14,200 bases of DNA from DATKYK01 sp034430255 (lineage in GTDB: Bacteria; Chloroflexota; Dehalococcoidia; E44-bin15): assembly GCA_034430255.1 (NCBI GenBank), contig DAOUEU010000135.1, positions 1 through 14,200 of the forward strand, written 5' to 3'. The notes beneath the pieces were generated by a model. The model was given only the letters and a program-made list of their open reading frames with translations, was not told the origin of the DNA and did not search any database. Both the position numbers and the translations under genes were made by a program. Positions 1 to 6,354 of the stretch are shown here, piece by piece; position 1 is the stretch's first letter; every line of letters starts with the position of its first letter.

Positions 1-95
1 CTCCAGATAGATATAAGGGCAAGGGAATAAGATATGCTGGTGAGCGGGTCCGCCTCAAGCCAGGAAAATCAGGCAAGGTTGGTGCAAAACGATAA
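1..95 (+). CDS. rplF: 50S ribosomal protein L6 (uL6), C-terminal fragment
   Basis: Only the last 30 codons are in the window; the gene starts beyond the left edge. Reading from base 3, the frame gives PDRYKGKGIRYAGERV and ends VGAKR followed by TAA at 93-95. The PDxYKGKGIRY block is the conserved C-terminal signature of bacterial uL6, a large-subunit protein near the factor-binding site. Its place just before rplR matches the usual spc order. The TAA shares its last base with the ATG of rplR (TAATG), so the two are probably translationally coupled. Confidence 0.93.
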   Translation, partial: PDRYKGKGIRYAGERVRLKPGKSGKVGAKR

Positions 96-460
96 TGAGT
101 AAAAAGGATCTCCGAACAGCGCGCCAACGAAAACATAGAAGGGTGCGGAGAAAGGTTTCGGGCACTGCCGAGCACCCTCGCCTATGTGTTTTCCGTAGCC
201 TGAGCCATATCTATGCCCAGTTAATAGATGATGAGCAAGGCAATACCATTGTTTCGGCATCAACCCTTGACCCAGGGATAAGGTCTGAGTTAGAGGGGAA
301 GCAGAAAGTGGCAGTTGCAGCTCTTGTAGGCAGCCTGGTAGCCAGGCTGGCAGTAGAGCGGGGAATCAGCGGGGTGGTGTTTGACCGTGGTGGATACAAG
401 TATCATGGCAGGGTGAAAGCCCTGGCAAATGCGGCTAGAGAAGGAGGCCTAAAATTCTAA
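95..460 (+). CDS. rplR: 50S ribosomal protein L18 (uL18)
   Basis: The 121-residue product is the normal length for bacterial uL18, which binds 5S rRNA in the central protuberance. The N-terminus is very basic (about residues 2-25, rich in Lys and Arg) and is followed by RLCVFRSLSHIYAQLIDD, the conserved first strand. The C-terminus carries FDRGGYKYHGRVKALANAAR and ends GLKF, the family hallmark. The ATG overlaps the rplF stop by one base and no strong Shine-Dalgarno precedes it, which fits translation by coupling. An 83-base gap follows before rpsE, one of only three sizeable gaps in the operon. Confidence 0.97.
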   Translation: MSKKDLRTARQRKHRRVRRKVSGTAEHPRLCVFRSLSHIYAQLIDDEQGNTIVSASTLDPGIRSELEGKQKVAVAALVGSLVARLAVERGISGVVFDRGGYKYHGRVKALANAAREGGLKF

Positions 461-543
461 ATCTGGCGTGTCTTTCCGGAGCGTGGGTTTGGGGGCCTCA
501 AGTGGCGGATCCTTATAGATCAGGTAAGAGCGGAGTTTAAGTA
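461..543 (+). other. 83-base spacer between rplR and rpsE
   Basis: No gene is supported here. The stretch is G-rich in its middle (GGGTTTGGGGGCC) and contains GGATCC followed by a weak GATC-CTTATA-GATC inverted repeat. I see no convincing stem-loop, terminator or promoter. Its last bases (AAGAGCGGAG) give a modest ribosome binding site for rpsE. It stands out only because the neighbouring genes are tightly packed. Confidence 0.5.
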
Positions 544-1050
544 ATGGAAGGGATAGACCAAAGCGAGTCAACAATAAATGAGAAACTGGTTAATATAAAG
601 CGCGTGGCTAAGGTGGTCAAGGGGGGCAGGCGATTCAGCTTTACCGCACTGGTAGTCGTAGGCGATGGCAATGGGCACGTGGGCGCTGGATTGGGTAAAG
701 CTAAGGAGATACCCGAAGCAATCCGAAAGGGGGGTGCTATTGCCCGGAAGCAAATGATCAGTGTACCGATGAAGGATGGAACAATTCCCTATCAGATAGT
801 GGCTAGGTATGGTGCAGCAAAGGTACTTCTCAAGCCAGCGGCTCCTGGAACAGGGTTGATCGCTGGGGGTGGGGTACGGGCAGTGCTGGAGCTAGCCGGG
901 ATCACTGACATCCTTACCAAGTCACAAAGGAGTGCTAACAAGATAAACGTAGTGCGAGCCACCATACTAGGACTCAGTCAGTTGAAGGATCCTCAACAGG
1001 AAATAGCGAAGCGGAAGTCGAGGTCCACCGAGGAGGCAACGAGTGGCTAA
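544..1050 (+). CDS. rpsE: 30S ribosomal protein S5 (uS5)
   Basis: The 168-residue uS5 is of usual length and acts in the small subunit at the mRNA entry side, where it affects decoding accuracy. The N-terminal S5 domain starts around residue 15 with KLVNIKRVAKVVKGGRRFSF, followed by ALVVVGDGNGHVGAGLGKAKE, the conserved double-stranded RNA-binding loop. The C-terminal domain has the glycine-rich GTGLIAGGGVRAVLELAGI, then DILTKSQRSANKINVVRAT. The ATG is preceded by a modest AGCGGAG. The gene overlaps rpmD by 8 bases, so the rpmD start lies within its last codons. Confidence 0.98.
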   Translation: MEGIDQSESTINEKLVNIKRVAKVVKGGRRFSFTALVVVGDGNGHVGAGLGKAKEIPEAIRKGGAIARKQMISVPMKDGTIPYQIVARYGAAKVLLKPAAPGTGLIAGGGVRAVLELAGITDILTKSQRSANKINVVRATILGLSQLKDPQQEIAKRKSRSTEEATSG

Positions 1051-1234
1051 GCTGAGAGTCACCTGGGTAAAAAGCGGTATTGGGCACCCGGGGGATCAGA
1101 GGCGGACACTCCAGGCTTTGGGGTTTCATCGCCTCAAACAGACCGTTGAGCACGAGGACTCGCCAGCGGTTCGCGGCATGCTTATGAAGTTAAGACATCT
1201 GGTAACCGTAGAGGAGAGCGGTGATGCAGAATAA
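1043..1234 (+). CDS. rpmD: 50S ribosomal protein L30 (uL30)
   Basis: The 63-residue product matches the small bacterial uL30. It begins MAKLRVTWVKSGIGHPGDQR and continues TLQALGFHRLKQTVEHED, the family core (the usual pattern is SxIGxxxxQRxTLxALGLxKxxxxV). The start is a GTG at 1043-1045 inside the last codons of rpsE, with AGGAGG at 1031-1036 as ribosome binding site and 6 bases of spacing. The acidic C-terminal tail (VEESGDAE) overlaps the start of rplO by 11 bases. Confidence 0.95.
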   Translation: MAKLRVTWVKSGIGHPGDQRRTLQALGFHRLKQTVEHEDSPAVRGMLMKLRHLVTVEESGDAE

Positions 1235-1691
1235 ACTGGCGCCGCAACCGGGGGCCAAACATAAGATAAAGAGAATCGGACGGGGCCTCAGCAGCGGGCA
1301 TGGCAGGACCGCTGGGAAGGGCTCCAAGGGGCAGAAGGCGCGGGCAGGGTATAAAGTACGCCCCGGCTTCGAGGGAGGGCAAAATCCACTAACCAAGCGC
1401 CTGCCCGAGTTGCGGGGGTTTAACAATATATTCAGGATAGAGTATTCCACCATCAACGTGTCTCACCTTAACCGCTTTGAGGCAGAGAGCGAGGTAACGC
1501 CACAGCGACTCGTGGCTGAAGGACTAATCAAGTCATCGAAACAGCCGGTAAAGATTCTCGGCGATGGTGAAATTAAAAAGCCTCTTACCATCCGGGCAAA
1601 TAGGTTTACTCAACAGGCAAGGAGAAAGATAGAGTCTGCTGGAGGAAAGGCAGAGGAAATAGGTAGTGACACAAGAGCGAAGAGAAGGTAG
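1224..1691 (+). CDS. rplO: 50S ribosomal protein L15 (uL15)
   Basis: From the ATG at 1224 the product has 155 residues. A GTG at 1221 would add one residue, but GAGGAG at 1211-1216 is spaced 7 bases from the ATG and only 4 from the GTG, so I chose the ATG. The Gly- and basic-rich N-terminus (IGRGLSSGHGRTAGKGSKGQ, then ARAGYKVRPGFEGGQNPL) is the classic uL15 extension that threads into 23S rRNA. The LPELRGF block follows, and the globular C-terminal domain includes ADGLIK-like and KILGDGEI motifs. The end overlaps the secY start by 26 bases. Confidence 0.96.
   Translation: MQNKLAPQPGAKHKIKRIGRGLSSGHGRTAGKGSKGQKARAGYKVRPGFEGGQNPLTKRLPELRGFNNIFRIEYSTINVSHLNRFEAESEVTPQRLVAEGLIKSSKQPVKILGDGEIKKPLTIRANRFTQQARRKIESAGGKAEEIGSDTRAKRR
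1653..1656 (+). promoter_or_regulatory. Ribosome binding site supporting the secY GTG start
   Basis: AGAGGAAA around 1652-1659 lies 9 bases before the GTG at 1666 and inside the 3' end of rplO. It favours the GTG over the downstream in-frame ATG at 1711, which has only the weaker AGAGAAGG (1681-1688) far upstream. Confidence 0.55.
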
Positions 1692-2997
1692 ACCCAAGCT
1701 GCTTCAGGCAATGATCGATGCCTTTGGTCAGACAGACCTGAGGAAGAAGATCCTGCTCACCATTGGCCTGCTGGTAATCTTCCGCTTTGTAGCCCATGTC
1801 CCCGTACCCGGAGCTGATGTCGAAGCCATGCGCAGCTTCCTGGAAGGGGGAGGCGGTTTGGCGGGAGTGGTCGGGATGGTGGACCTGTTTAGCGGGGGCG
1901 CGATGAGGAACATGAGCATAGCGGCTCTGGGGGTTTATCCCTATATAACCGCGCTTATTATAATGCAGCTCATGGTCCCGGTGATCCCTCGCCTTCAGGC
2001 AATTTCTCGAGAGGGAGACGCTGGGAGGGCTAAGATCAATCAGTACACCCACTGGCTGACCGTGCCGTTGGCAATACTCCAAGGCTACGGTCAGCTAATA
2101 CTGCTACAGACGCAAGGTATATTCCCTGCCGATAGTATCGGCCTCTCCGGGGCTGCGCTTATGCCTACTATTACTATGGTGCTGGCAATGACCGCAGGAA
2201 CTATGTTCCTCGTCTGGCTCGGGGAATTAATCACCGAGTATGGAATCGGTAATGGCGTTTCCATGATAATCTTCGCCGGCATCGTTTGCACCCTGCCGGA
2301 GATGGTCGGGCGAGGCTACCTGGCTACGGGAGATCTGTGGGGGCTATTCATTTTCATCGGTTTAGCCCTGGCCATTCTGGTCACCATCGTTATCTTTAAC
2401 GAGGCACACCGACGCATACCGGTGCAGTACGCCAGGAGCCTGTATCGCGGGGGGCGGATGTATCGTCAGTCCGGCGGTACCCATATACCGATTAGGGTAA
2501 ATTCAGCAGGGATGATCCCCGTAATCTTCGCCATGGCGTTACTCATCTTCCCCGGGGTTGTCGCCAGCTTCTTCGCAGACCCTACTGGCGGCTTCGCCAA
2601 TACAATTGTAAACCTCTTCTCGCAGAATAGCGGATTCTACTGGGCAATGTACTTTTTCCTGGTTATGGGCTTCACCTTTTTCTATGCCATGATAGTATTC
2701 CAACAGCAAAATCTGGGTGAGACACTTCAGCGGCAGGGTGCTTTCGTGCCCGGAATTCGCCCCGGTAAAACCACCCAGCAATATCTTAACCGGATCATCA
2801 CGAAGATCACCTGGGCGGGTGCCCTGTTTCTGGCCTTCGTGGCTATCTCGCCATTTATTCTTCAAAACATAACCGGCGTTCAGGTCCTGGTATTGCCAAG
2901 CATCGGTATGCTGATTGTAGTGGGCGTGGCCCTGGATACCATGAGGCAATTGGAGGCCCAACTCATGATGCGTCGCTATGAAGGTTTCCTCAAGTAG
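1666..2997 (+). CDS. secY: Preprotein translocase subunit SecY
   Basis: The 443-residue product is the pore subunit of the SecYEG protein-conducting channel in the plasma membrane. About ten hydrophobic segments can be traced. The plug and second-helix region is near residues 71-95 (MVDLFSGGAMRNMSIAALG then VYPYITALI). The cytosolic loop EAHRRIPVQYA lies near 246-256, and the C5 loop GIRPGKTTQQYLNR, which contacts SecA and the ribosome, lies near 363-376. The chosen GTG start overlaps rplO by 26 bases. An ATG at 1711 would give a 428-residue protein starting MIDAFGQTDLRKK, close to common SecY N-termini, so the start is uncertain. Placement between rplO and adk is the standard bacterial order. 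Confidence 0.97.
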   Translation: MTQERREGRPKLLQAMIDAFGQTDLRKKILLTIGLLVIFRFVAHVPVPGADVEAMRSFLEGGGGLAGVVGMVDLFSGGAMRNMSIAALGVYPYITALIIMQLMVPVIPRLQAISREGDAGRAKINQYTHWLTVPLAILQGYGQLILLQTQGIFPADSIGLSGAALMPTITMVLAMTAGTMFLVWLGELITEYGIGNGVSMIIFAGIVCTLPEMVGRGYLATGDLWGLFIFIGLALAILVTIVIFNEAHRRIPVQYARSLYRGGRMYRQSGGTHIPIRVNSAGMIPVIFAMALLIFPGVVASFFADPTGGFANTIVNLFSQNSGFYWAMYFFLVMGFTFFYAMIVFQQQNLGETLQRQGAFVPGIRPGKTTQQYLNRIITKITWAGALFLAFVAISPFILQNITGVQVLVLPSIGMLIVVGVALDTMRQLEAQLMMRRYEGFLK

Positions 2998-3009
2998 GGA
3001 GTGCCTGGC

Positions 3010-3657
3010 ATGCGTTCTGTTCTTCTGGGTGCACCGGGATCGGGTAAAGGAACACAGGCGGGAATTATCGCTGATAGGCTGGGTATAGCCCATATTGCCT
3101 CTGGCGATTTGTTTCGTGATGCAGCAAGCAGGGGTGATGAGATAGGGGGACAGGCAAAATACTATATGGAAAGAGGGCTACTGGTCCCCGACGAGATAAC
3201 TATCAGGATGATCCTGGAACGTATTGACAATGCTGATTGTGCCAAAGGCTTTATCCTCGATGGCTTCCCCAGAACCCTGGACCAGGCAAAGGCTCTGGAT
3301 GTGGCACTGAAAGAAAGAGGGGAAGCTATCGACAAGGTGATATATATCAGTGTTGCTACAGATGAGCTGGTGAGGCGCTTGAGTGGTCGGTCTATCTGTA
3401 AAAGCTGTCAGACGCCCTACCACGAGGTGTCATCGCCGCCAAAGGTGGCGGGGATATGTGACCTTTGCGGGGGCGAACTCTATCGGCGCCCCGACGACTT
3501 GCCCCAGACGGTAAGAAAGAGAATTGAGGTCTACTTTACTGAGACGGCACCCCTCATTGACTATTATAGAAAAGTAGCTAAACTGGTCGAGATCAGGGGA
3601 GAGGGAGAGATCGAGGAGATCAGCGATAGGCTCATTGACGCCCTCCCCCATGATTGA
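3010..3657 (+). CDS. adk: Adenylate kinase, zinc-lid type
   Basis: The enzyme interconverts ATP + AMP and two ADP in the cytosol. From the ATG at 3010 it has 215 residues, typical of the long form. The P-loop is GAPGSGKGT at 7-15, the AMP-binding region includes SGDLFRD (31-37) and LDGFPRT (83-89), and a long lid starts near 120. The lid carries CxxC...CxxC (Cys130, 133, 150, 153), the structural zinc site seen in many Gram-positive-type kinases. An upstream in-frame GTG at 3001 would add three residues, but GGGAG at 2997-3001 is well spaced (8 bases) from the ATG. The gene overlaps the start of map. Confidence 0.97.
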   Translation: MRSVLLGAPGSGKGTQAGIIADRLGIAHIASGDLFRDAASRGDEIGGQAKYYMERGLLVPDEITIRMILERIDNADCAKGFILDGFPRTLDQAKALDVALKERGEAIDKVIYISVATDELVRRLSGRSICKSCQTPYHEVSSPPKVAGICDLCGGELYRRPDDLPQTVRKRIEVYFTETAPLIDYYRKVAKLVEIRGEGEIEEISDRLIDALPHD

Positions 3658-4411
3658 AATGGGAATAATAATTAAGTCATCACAGGAAATCGACACCATG
3701 AGAATGGCAGGGAGGATTGTGGCAAACATACTTGACGTATTGAAGAGGAAGATTGAACCTGGTATTATCACTGAGGAATTAGATGCCATAACTGTTAGCG
3801 AACTGAGCCGGCATGGTGCCACATCATCCTTCAAGGGATATCGTGGCTTCCCTGCCAGCTTGTGCGTCTCAGTTAATGATGAGCTTGTCCATGGCATCCC
3901 AGGAAAGCGTATTCTTAAGGATGGCGACATCGTATCTCTGGACTTTGGCGCGATATTTCAGGGCTTTCACGGCGATGCCGCGATAACCGTGGGTGTGGGT
4001 CAGATAAGTACACAGGCACAGAAGCTACTGGAGGTAACCGAGGGAGCGCTGAGTGCGGGTATCGCCAGTGCCCGAAGTGGCGCCCGTTTAGGGGATATCT
4101 CGGCGGCCATCCAGTCATTTGCAGAGTCACGAGGGTTGTCGGTAGTGCGCGAATACGTAGGGCATGGTATCGGTAGAAATATGCACGAAGACCCTCAGAT
4201 ACCAAATTACGGTTCGCCGGGACAGGGACCGCTCCTCAGGAAAGGGATGACACTGGCTCTGGAACCGATGGTGAATGCTGGTGGATGGCGTACCAGTGTG
4301 GCTCGTGATGGATGGACCGTTATCACCGCCGATGGTAGTCTCTGCGCGCATTACGAGAATACTATTGCCATCACTGACGATGGGGCAGAGATACTAACCA
4401 GTCTTAATTAG
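3650..4411 (+). CDS. map: Methionine aminopeptidase, type I
   Basis: The enzyme removes the initiator Met from nascent proteins. The 253-residue product is the type I length. All five metal ligands are visible: Asp98 (LDFGA), Asp109 (FHGDAA), His172 (GHGIG), Glu205 (LALEPM) and Glu236 (HYENTI), plus the substrate-contacting His81. The start is not certain. The ATG at 3650 overlaps the end of adk by 8 bases, an ATG at 3659 would give the more usual MGIIIKS start, and a TTG at 3635 is also in frame. None has a strong ribosome binding site, which suggests coupling to adk. The pair adk-map is the standard arrangement after secY. Confidence 0.96.
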   Translation: MIEMGIIIKSSQEIDTMRMAGRIVANILDVLKRKIEPGIITEELDAITVSELSRHGATSSFKGYRGFPASLCVSVNDELVHGIPGKRILKDGDIVSLDFGAIFQGFHGDAAITVGVGQISTQAQKLLEVTEGALSAGIASARSGARLGDISAAIQSFAESRGLSVVREYVGHGIGRNMHEDPQIPNYGSPGQGPLLRKGMTLALEPMVNAGGWRTSVARDGWTVITADGSLCAHYENTIAITDDGAEILTSLN

Positions 4412-4421
4412 GTATCAGGAT

Positions 4422-4640
4422 ATGGGCAAGAAGGAAGCTATCGAGGTTGAGGGGAAAGTGGTTGAGCCTCTGCCTAACACTATGTTCCGTGTTGAGCTCG
4501 CCAATGGGCATAAAGTGCTGGCCCACATATCGGGAAAAATGAGAATACACTACATCAAGATACTCCCCGGTGACAAGGTGCTGGTGGAGCTTTCTCCCTA
4601 TGACCTGACCAGAGGGAGAATTACCTATCGTTTTAAGTAG
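4422..4640 (+). CDS. infA: Translation initiation factor IF-1
   Basis: This is a 72-residue single OB-fold protein, the exact usual length for IF-1, which binds the A site of the 30S subunit during initiation. Clear family motifs are EVEGKVVEPLPNTMFRVEL, then GHKVLAHISGKMR, and the end LSPYDLTRGRITYRFK. The ATG is preceded by AGGAT at about 4415-4419, a modest ribosome binding site, 10 bases after the map stop. Position between map and rpmJ is canonical. Confidence 0.98.
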   Translation: MGKKEAIEVEGKVVEPLPNTMFRVELANGHKVLAHISGKMRIHYIKILPGDKVLVELSPYDLTRGRITYRFK

Positions 4641-4667
4641 ATTGCTGTTTGGTGTAAGGAGAGAAGC

Positions 4668-4781
4668 ATGAAGGTGCAGGCTTCAGTTAAGCGGCGATGT
4701 GAGAAGTGCAAGGTCATCAAGCGGAAGGGAGTGGTGAGGGTTATCTGCGAGAACCCAAGGCATAAGCAGAGGCAGGGGTAG
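4668..4781 (+). CDS. rpmJ: 50S ribosomal protein L36 (bL36), zinc-binding form
   Basis: This short gene of 37 codons begins MKVQASVKRRCEKCKVIKRK and ends NPRHKQRQG before TAG at 4779-4781. The length and the zinc ligands Cys11, Cys14, Cys27 and His32 are those of the C+ form of bL36, which sits in the large subunit and stabilises 23S rRNA folding. AAGGAGAG around 4657-4664 is a good ribosome binding site at close spacing. The place between infA and rpsM is the canonical one. Confidence 0.97.
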   Translation: MKVQASVKRRCEKCKVIKRKGVVRVICENPRHKQRQG

Positions 4782-4785
4782 TTGT

Positions 4786-4799
4786 CTTATCGTGATAAG
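4786..4799 (+). repeat. Short inverted repeat in the rpmJ-rpsM gap
   Basis: CTTATC (4786-4791) is followed after two bases by its exact complement GATAAG (4794-4799). As a hairpin it would be a 5-bp stem with a 4-base loop. A second GATAAG at 4835-4840, between the likely ribosome binding site GAGGG and the rpsM start, could also pair with CTTATC. No T-tract follows, so it is not a terminator. A regulatory role is only a possibility. Confidence 0.35.
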
Positions 4800-4848
4800 G
4801 TAACCGCTGGGGAAAATAGGGGAAAAACGAGAGGGATAAGATAAAAAG

Positions 4849-5232
4849 ATGGCAAGGATAGCAGGGATAGACCTTCCCAAGAACAAACGAATCGAGATTG
4901 GATTGTGCTCCATATACGGCATTGGGCTCTCCACGAGCCAGAAAATCCTGGCGCAAGCTGAGGTCGACCCCGATACCAAAGCCAAGGATCTTAGCGAGGA
5001 GGAGGCAAGCCGGATCAGGGAGGCTATCGATCGGGATTACGAAGTAGAAGGGGAACTGAGGCGGAAGGTCAATCTAAACATTAAGCGGCTTATCGAAATC
5101 GGTAGCTACCGTGGCATCAGGCATCGCCGTGGGTTGCCGGTTCATGGTCAGCGCACTCGAACTAACGCCAGAACCAAAAAGGGTGCACGCAAGACGGTTG
5201 CCGGACGTCGCCGCACCGTGACCAGGAAGTAA
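4849..5232 (+). CDS. rpsM: 30S ribosomal protein S13 (uS13)
   Basis: The 127-residue uS13 is of usual length and sits in the head of the small subunit, where its C-terminal tail approaches the P-site tRNA. It begins MARIAGIDLPKNKRIEIGL and continues with the helix-hairpin-helix region IYGIGLSTSQKIL. The strongly conserved block IGSYRGIRHRRGLPVHGQRT lies near residues 84-103, followed by a very basic tail (TNARTKKGARK onwards). The ribosome binding site is GAGGG at 4831-4835, somewhat far from the ATG. It is the first gene of the classical alpha-operon part of the cluster. Confidence 0.98.
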   Translation: MARIAGIDLPKNKRIEIGLCSIYGIGLSTSQKILAQAEVDPDTKAKDLSEEEASRIREAIDRDYEVEGELRRKVNLNIKRLIEIGSYRGIRHRRGLPVHGQRTRTNARTKKGARKTVAGRRRTVTRK

Positions 5233-5241
5233 AGGAGCACT

Positions 5242-5637
5242 ATGCAAGAGAAGAAAAAACCAACGCGGGTTAAAAGAAGGGAGAGAAAGGCCATCCCCAA
5301 GGGTCGCGCCTATATCCAATCTACCTTCAACAATACCATCATTACACTTACCGACCCTTCGGGCAATGCCATCGCATGGGGGAGTTCGGGCACCGCTGGT
5401 TTTAAAGGATCGCGCAAGGGAACTCCCTATGCCGCGCAGCTTGCTGCCGAGCAGACGGCGAGAAGAGGGATGGAGCATGGAATAAAACAGGTTGAGGTCT
5501 ACGTGAAGGGACCGGGGAGTGGGCGTGAAGCGGCCATCCGCTCTCTCCAGTCAGCAGGGCTCACTATTACTGGGATCAGGGATGTAACCCCCACCCCCCA
5601 CAATGGCTGCCGCCCTAGAAAAAGGAGGAGGGTATGA
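5242..5637 (+). CDS. rpsK: 30S ribosomal protein S11 (uS11)
   Basis: The 131-residue uS11 is part of the small-subunit platform and lines the mRNA exit channel. After a basic N-terminal stretch come the family motifs AYIQSTFNNTIITLTDPSGN, then SSGTAGFKGSRKGTPYAAQ, and VKGPGSGREAAIRSLQSAGL. It ends with the invariant-looking DVTPTPHNGCRPRKRRRV. The ATG follows AAAGGAG (5232-5238) at short spacing and only 9 bases after the rpsM stop. The codons for KRRR near the end also form an AAAGGAGGAGG run that could serve as a ribosome binding site for a downstream ATG overlapping the stop. Confidence 0.98.
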   Translation: MQEKKKPTRVKRRERKAIPKGRAYIQSTFNNTIITLTDPSGNAIAWGSSGTAGFKGSRKGTPYAAQLAAEQTARRGMEHGIKQVEVYVKGPGSGREAAIRSLQSAGLTITGIRDVTPTPHNGCRPRKRRRV

Positions 5638-5678
5638 GTATAACAATTAAAAGAATGCAGGTTACATATGTCCTCTGA
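5634..5678 (+). other. Possible 14-codon mini-ORF overlapping the rpsK stop
   Basis: An ATG at 5634-5636 overlaps the rpsK TGA as ATGA and opens a 14-codon frame (MSITIKRMQVTYVL) that stops at 5676-5678. AAAGGAGG at 5621-5628 is a near-perfect ribosome binding site at 5-base spacing, although those bases also encode the conserved basic end of S11. I do not recognise the peptide. It could be a real leader, a coupling device for rpsD, or chance. Confidence 0.25.
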
Positions 5679-5710
5679 TGCTATGCTGAAGAAGGAGTGG
5701 GGCTAAAGTT

Positions 5711-6337
5711 ATGGCTCGCTATACCGGACCAGCTTGTCGGCTCTGCAGAAGGCAGGGCGAGAAGCTGATGCTAAAAGGGGATCGTTGCACCAGTAGAAAG
5801 TGTGCCTTAGAGCGGCGTAGCCTGCCCCCAGGGCGGCAGCGACCGCAGCGTCGGAAAATATCTGACCGCGGCCTGCAGCTAAGGGAGAAGCAGAAGGCAA
5901 GGCATACCTACGGAATTTTAGAAAGACAGTTTCGCAAGCATTTTGCTGAGGCTGAGAAGCAACCAGGGGTCACCGGCGAAAACCTGCTCCAGATTCTGGA
6001 GATGAGGCTTGATAATGTGGTATACCGCCTGGGTTTCGCTGACTCGCGAAGGCAGGCTCGTCAGATAGTTCGTCATAGGCACATTAGCGTTAATGGACAT
6101 AGGGTAGATATCCCCTCTTACCTGGTCAAGTCGGCAGATGTGATTGCATGGAGGGAAAGTAGCGTATCAACGGAGTACTATAAGCGTATGGCCCAGCAGA
6201 TTGGAGATAAGATAATACCCGAGTGGCTGGGCCTAGACCGAGAAAAGCTCTCTGGCCTGGTCCTGGCCCCGCCCAAGCGCAGTAATATCGACCTTAGTAT
6301 CAATGAGAAGGTCATTGTGGAGTATTATTCCCGATAG
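5711..6337 (+). CDS. rpsD: 30S ribosomal protein S4 (uS4), zinc-binding (C+) form
   Basis: The 208-residue uS4 is a primary 16S rRNA-binding protein that nucleates 30S assembly and in some bacteria represses its own operon. The N-terminus holds four cysteines in the pattern CxxC-x13-C-x4-C (Cys9, 12, 26, 31), which marks the zinc-binding C+ form. The S4 RNA-binding domain lies near residues 97-160, with MRLDNVVYRLGFADSRRQAR and then HRHISVNGHRV. AAGGAG at 5692-5697 is 13 bases from the ATG, longer than ideal. The 73-base gap before this gene is one of the larger ones in the operon and contains a possible mini-ORF. Confidence 0.98.
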   Translation: MARYTGPACRLCRRQGEKLMLKGDRCTSRKCALERRSLPPGRQRPQRRKISDRGLQLREKQKARHTYGILERQFRKHFAEAEKQPGVTGENLLQILEMRLDNVVYRLGFADSRRQARQIVRHRHISVNGHRVDIPSYLVKSADVIAWRESSVSTEYYKRMAQQIGDKIIPEWLGLDREKLSGLVLAPPKRSNIDLSINEKVIVEYYSR

Positions 6338-6342
6338 TTATT

Positions 6343-6348
6343 GGAGGT
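6343..6348 (+). promoter_or_regulatory. Ribosome binding site deciding the rpoA TTG start
   Basis: GGAGGT six bases before TTG at 6355 is an almost ideal Shine-Dalgarno. No in-frame ATG exists nearby upstream, and the protein from this TTG has the correct RpoA N-terminus, so the TTG start is well supported. Confidence 0.8.
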
Positions 6349-6354
6349 AAACGC

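Noticed and set aside
1606..2082. A 158-codon minus-strand frame over rplO and secY
   Set aside because: Antisense shadow of well-supported genes; its composition (rich in His, Gln, Pro and Ser) is not protein-like and it has no family resemblance.
2539..3093. A 184-codon open frame on the minus strand
   Set aside because: It lies wholly antisense to secY and the start of adk, has no recognisable protein features, and the plus-strand genes are certain.
3635..3668. TTGACG followed by AATAAT as an internal promoter before map
   Set aside because: The spacing of about 22 bases is far from 17 and the bases are explained by the coding sequence.
3430..3930. A 166-codon minus-strand frame over adk and map
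   Set aside because: Antisense to two certain genes; no motif seen.
5668..5706. A 12-codon frame just before rpsD
   Set aside because: It has no ribosome binding site and is too short to support.
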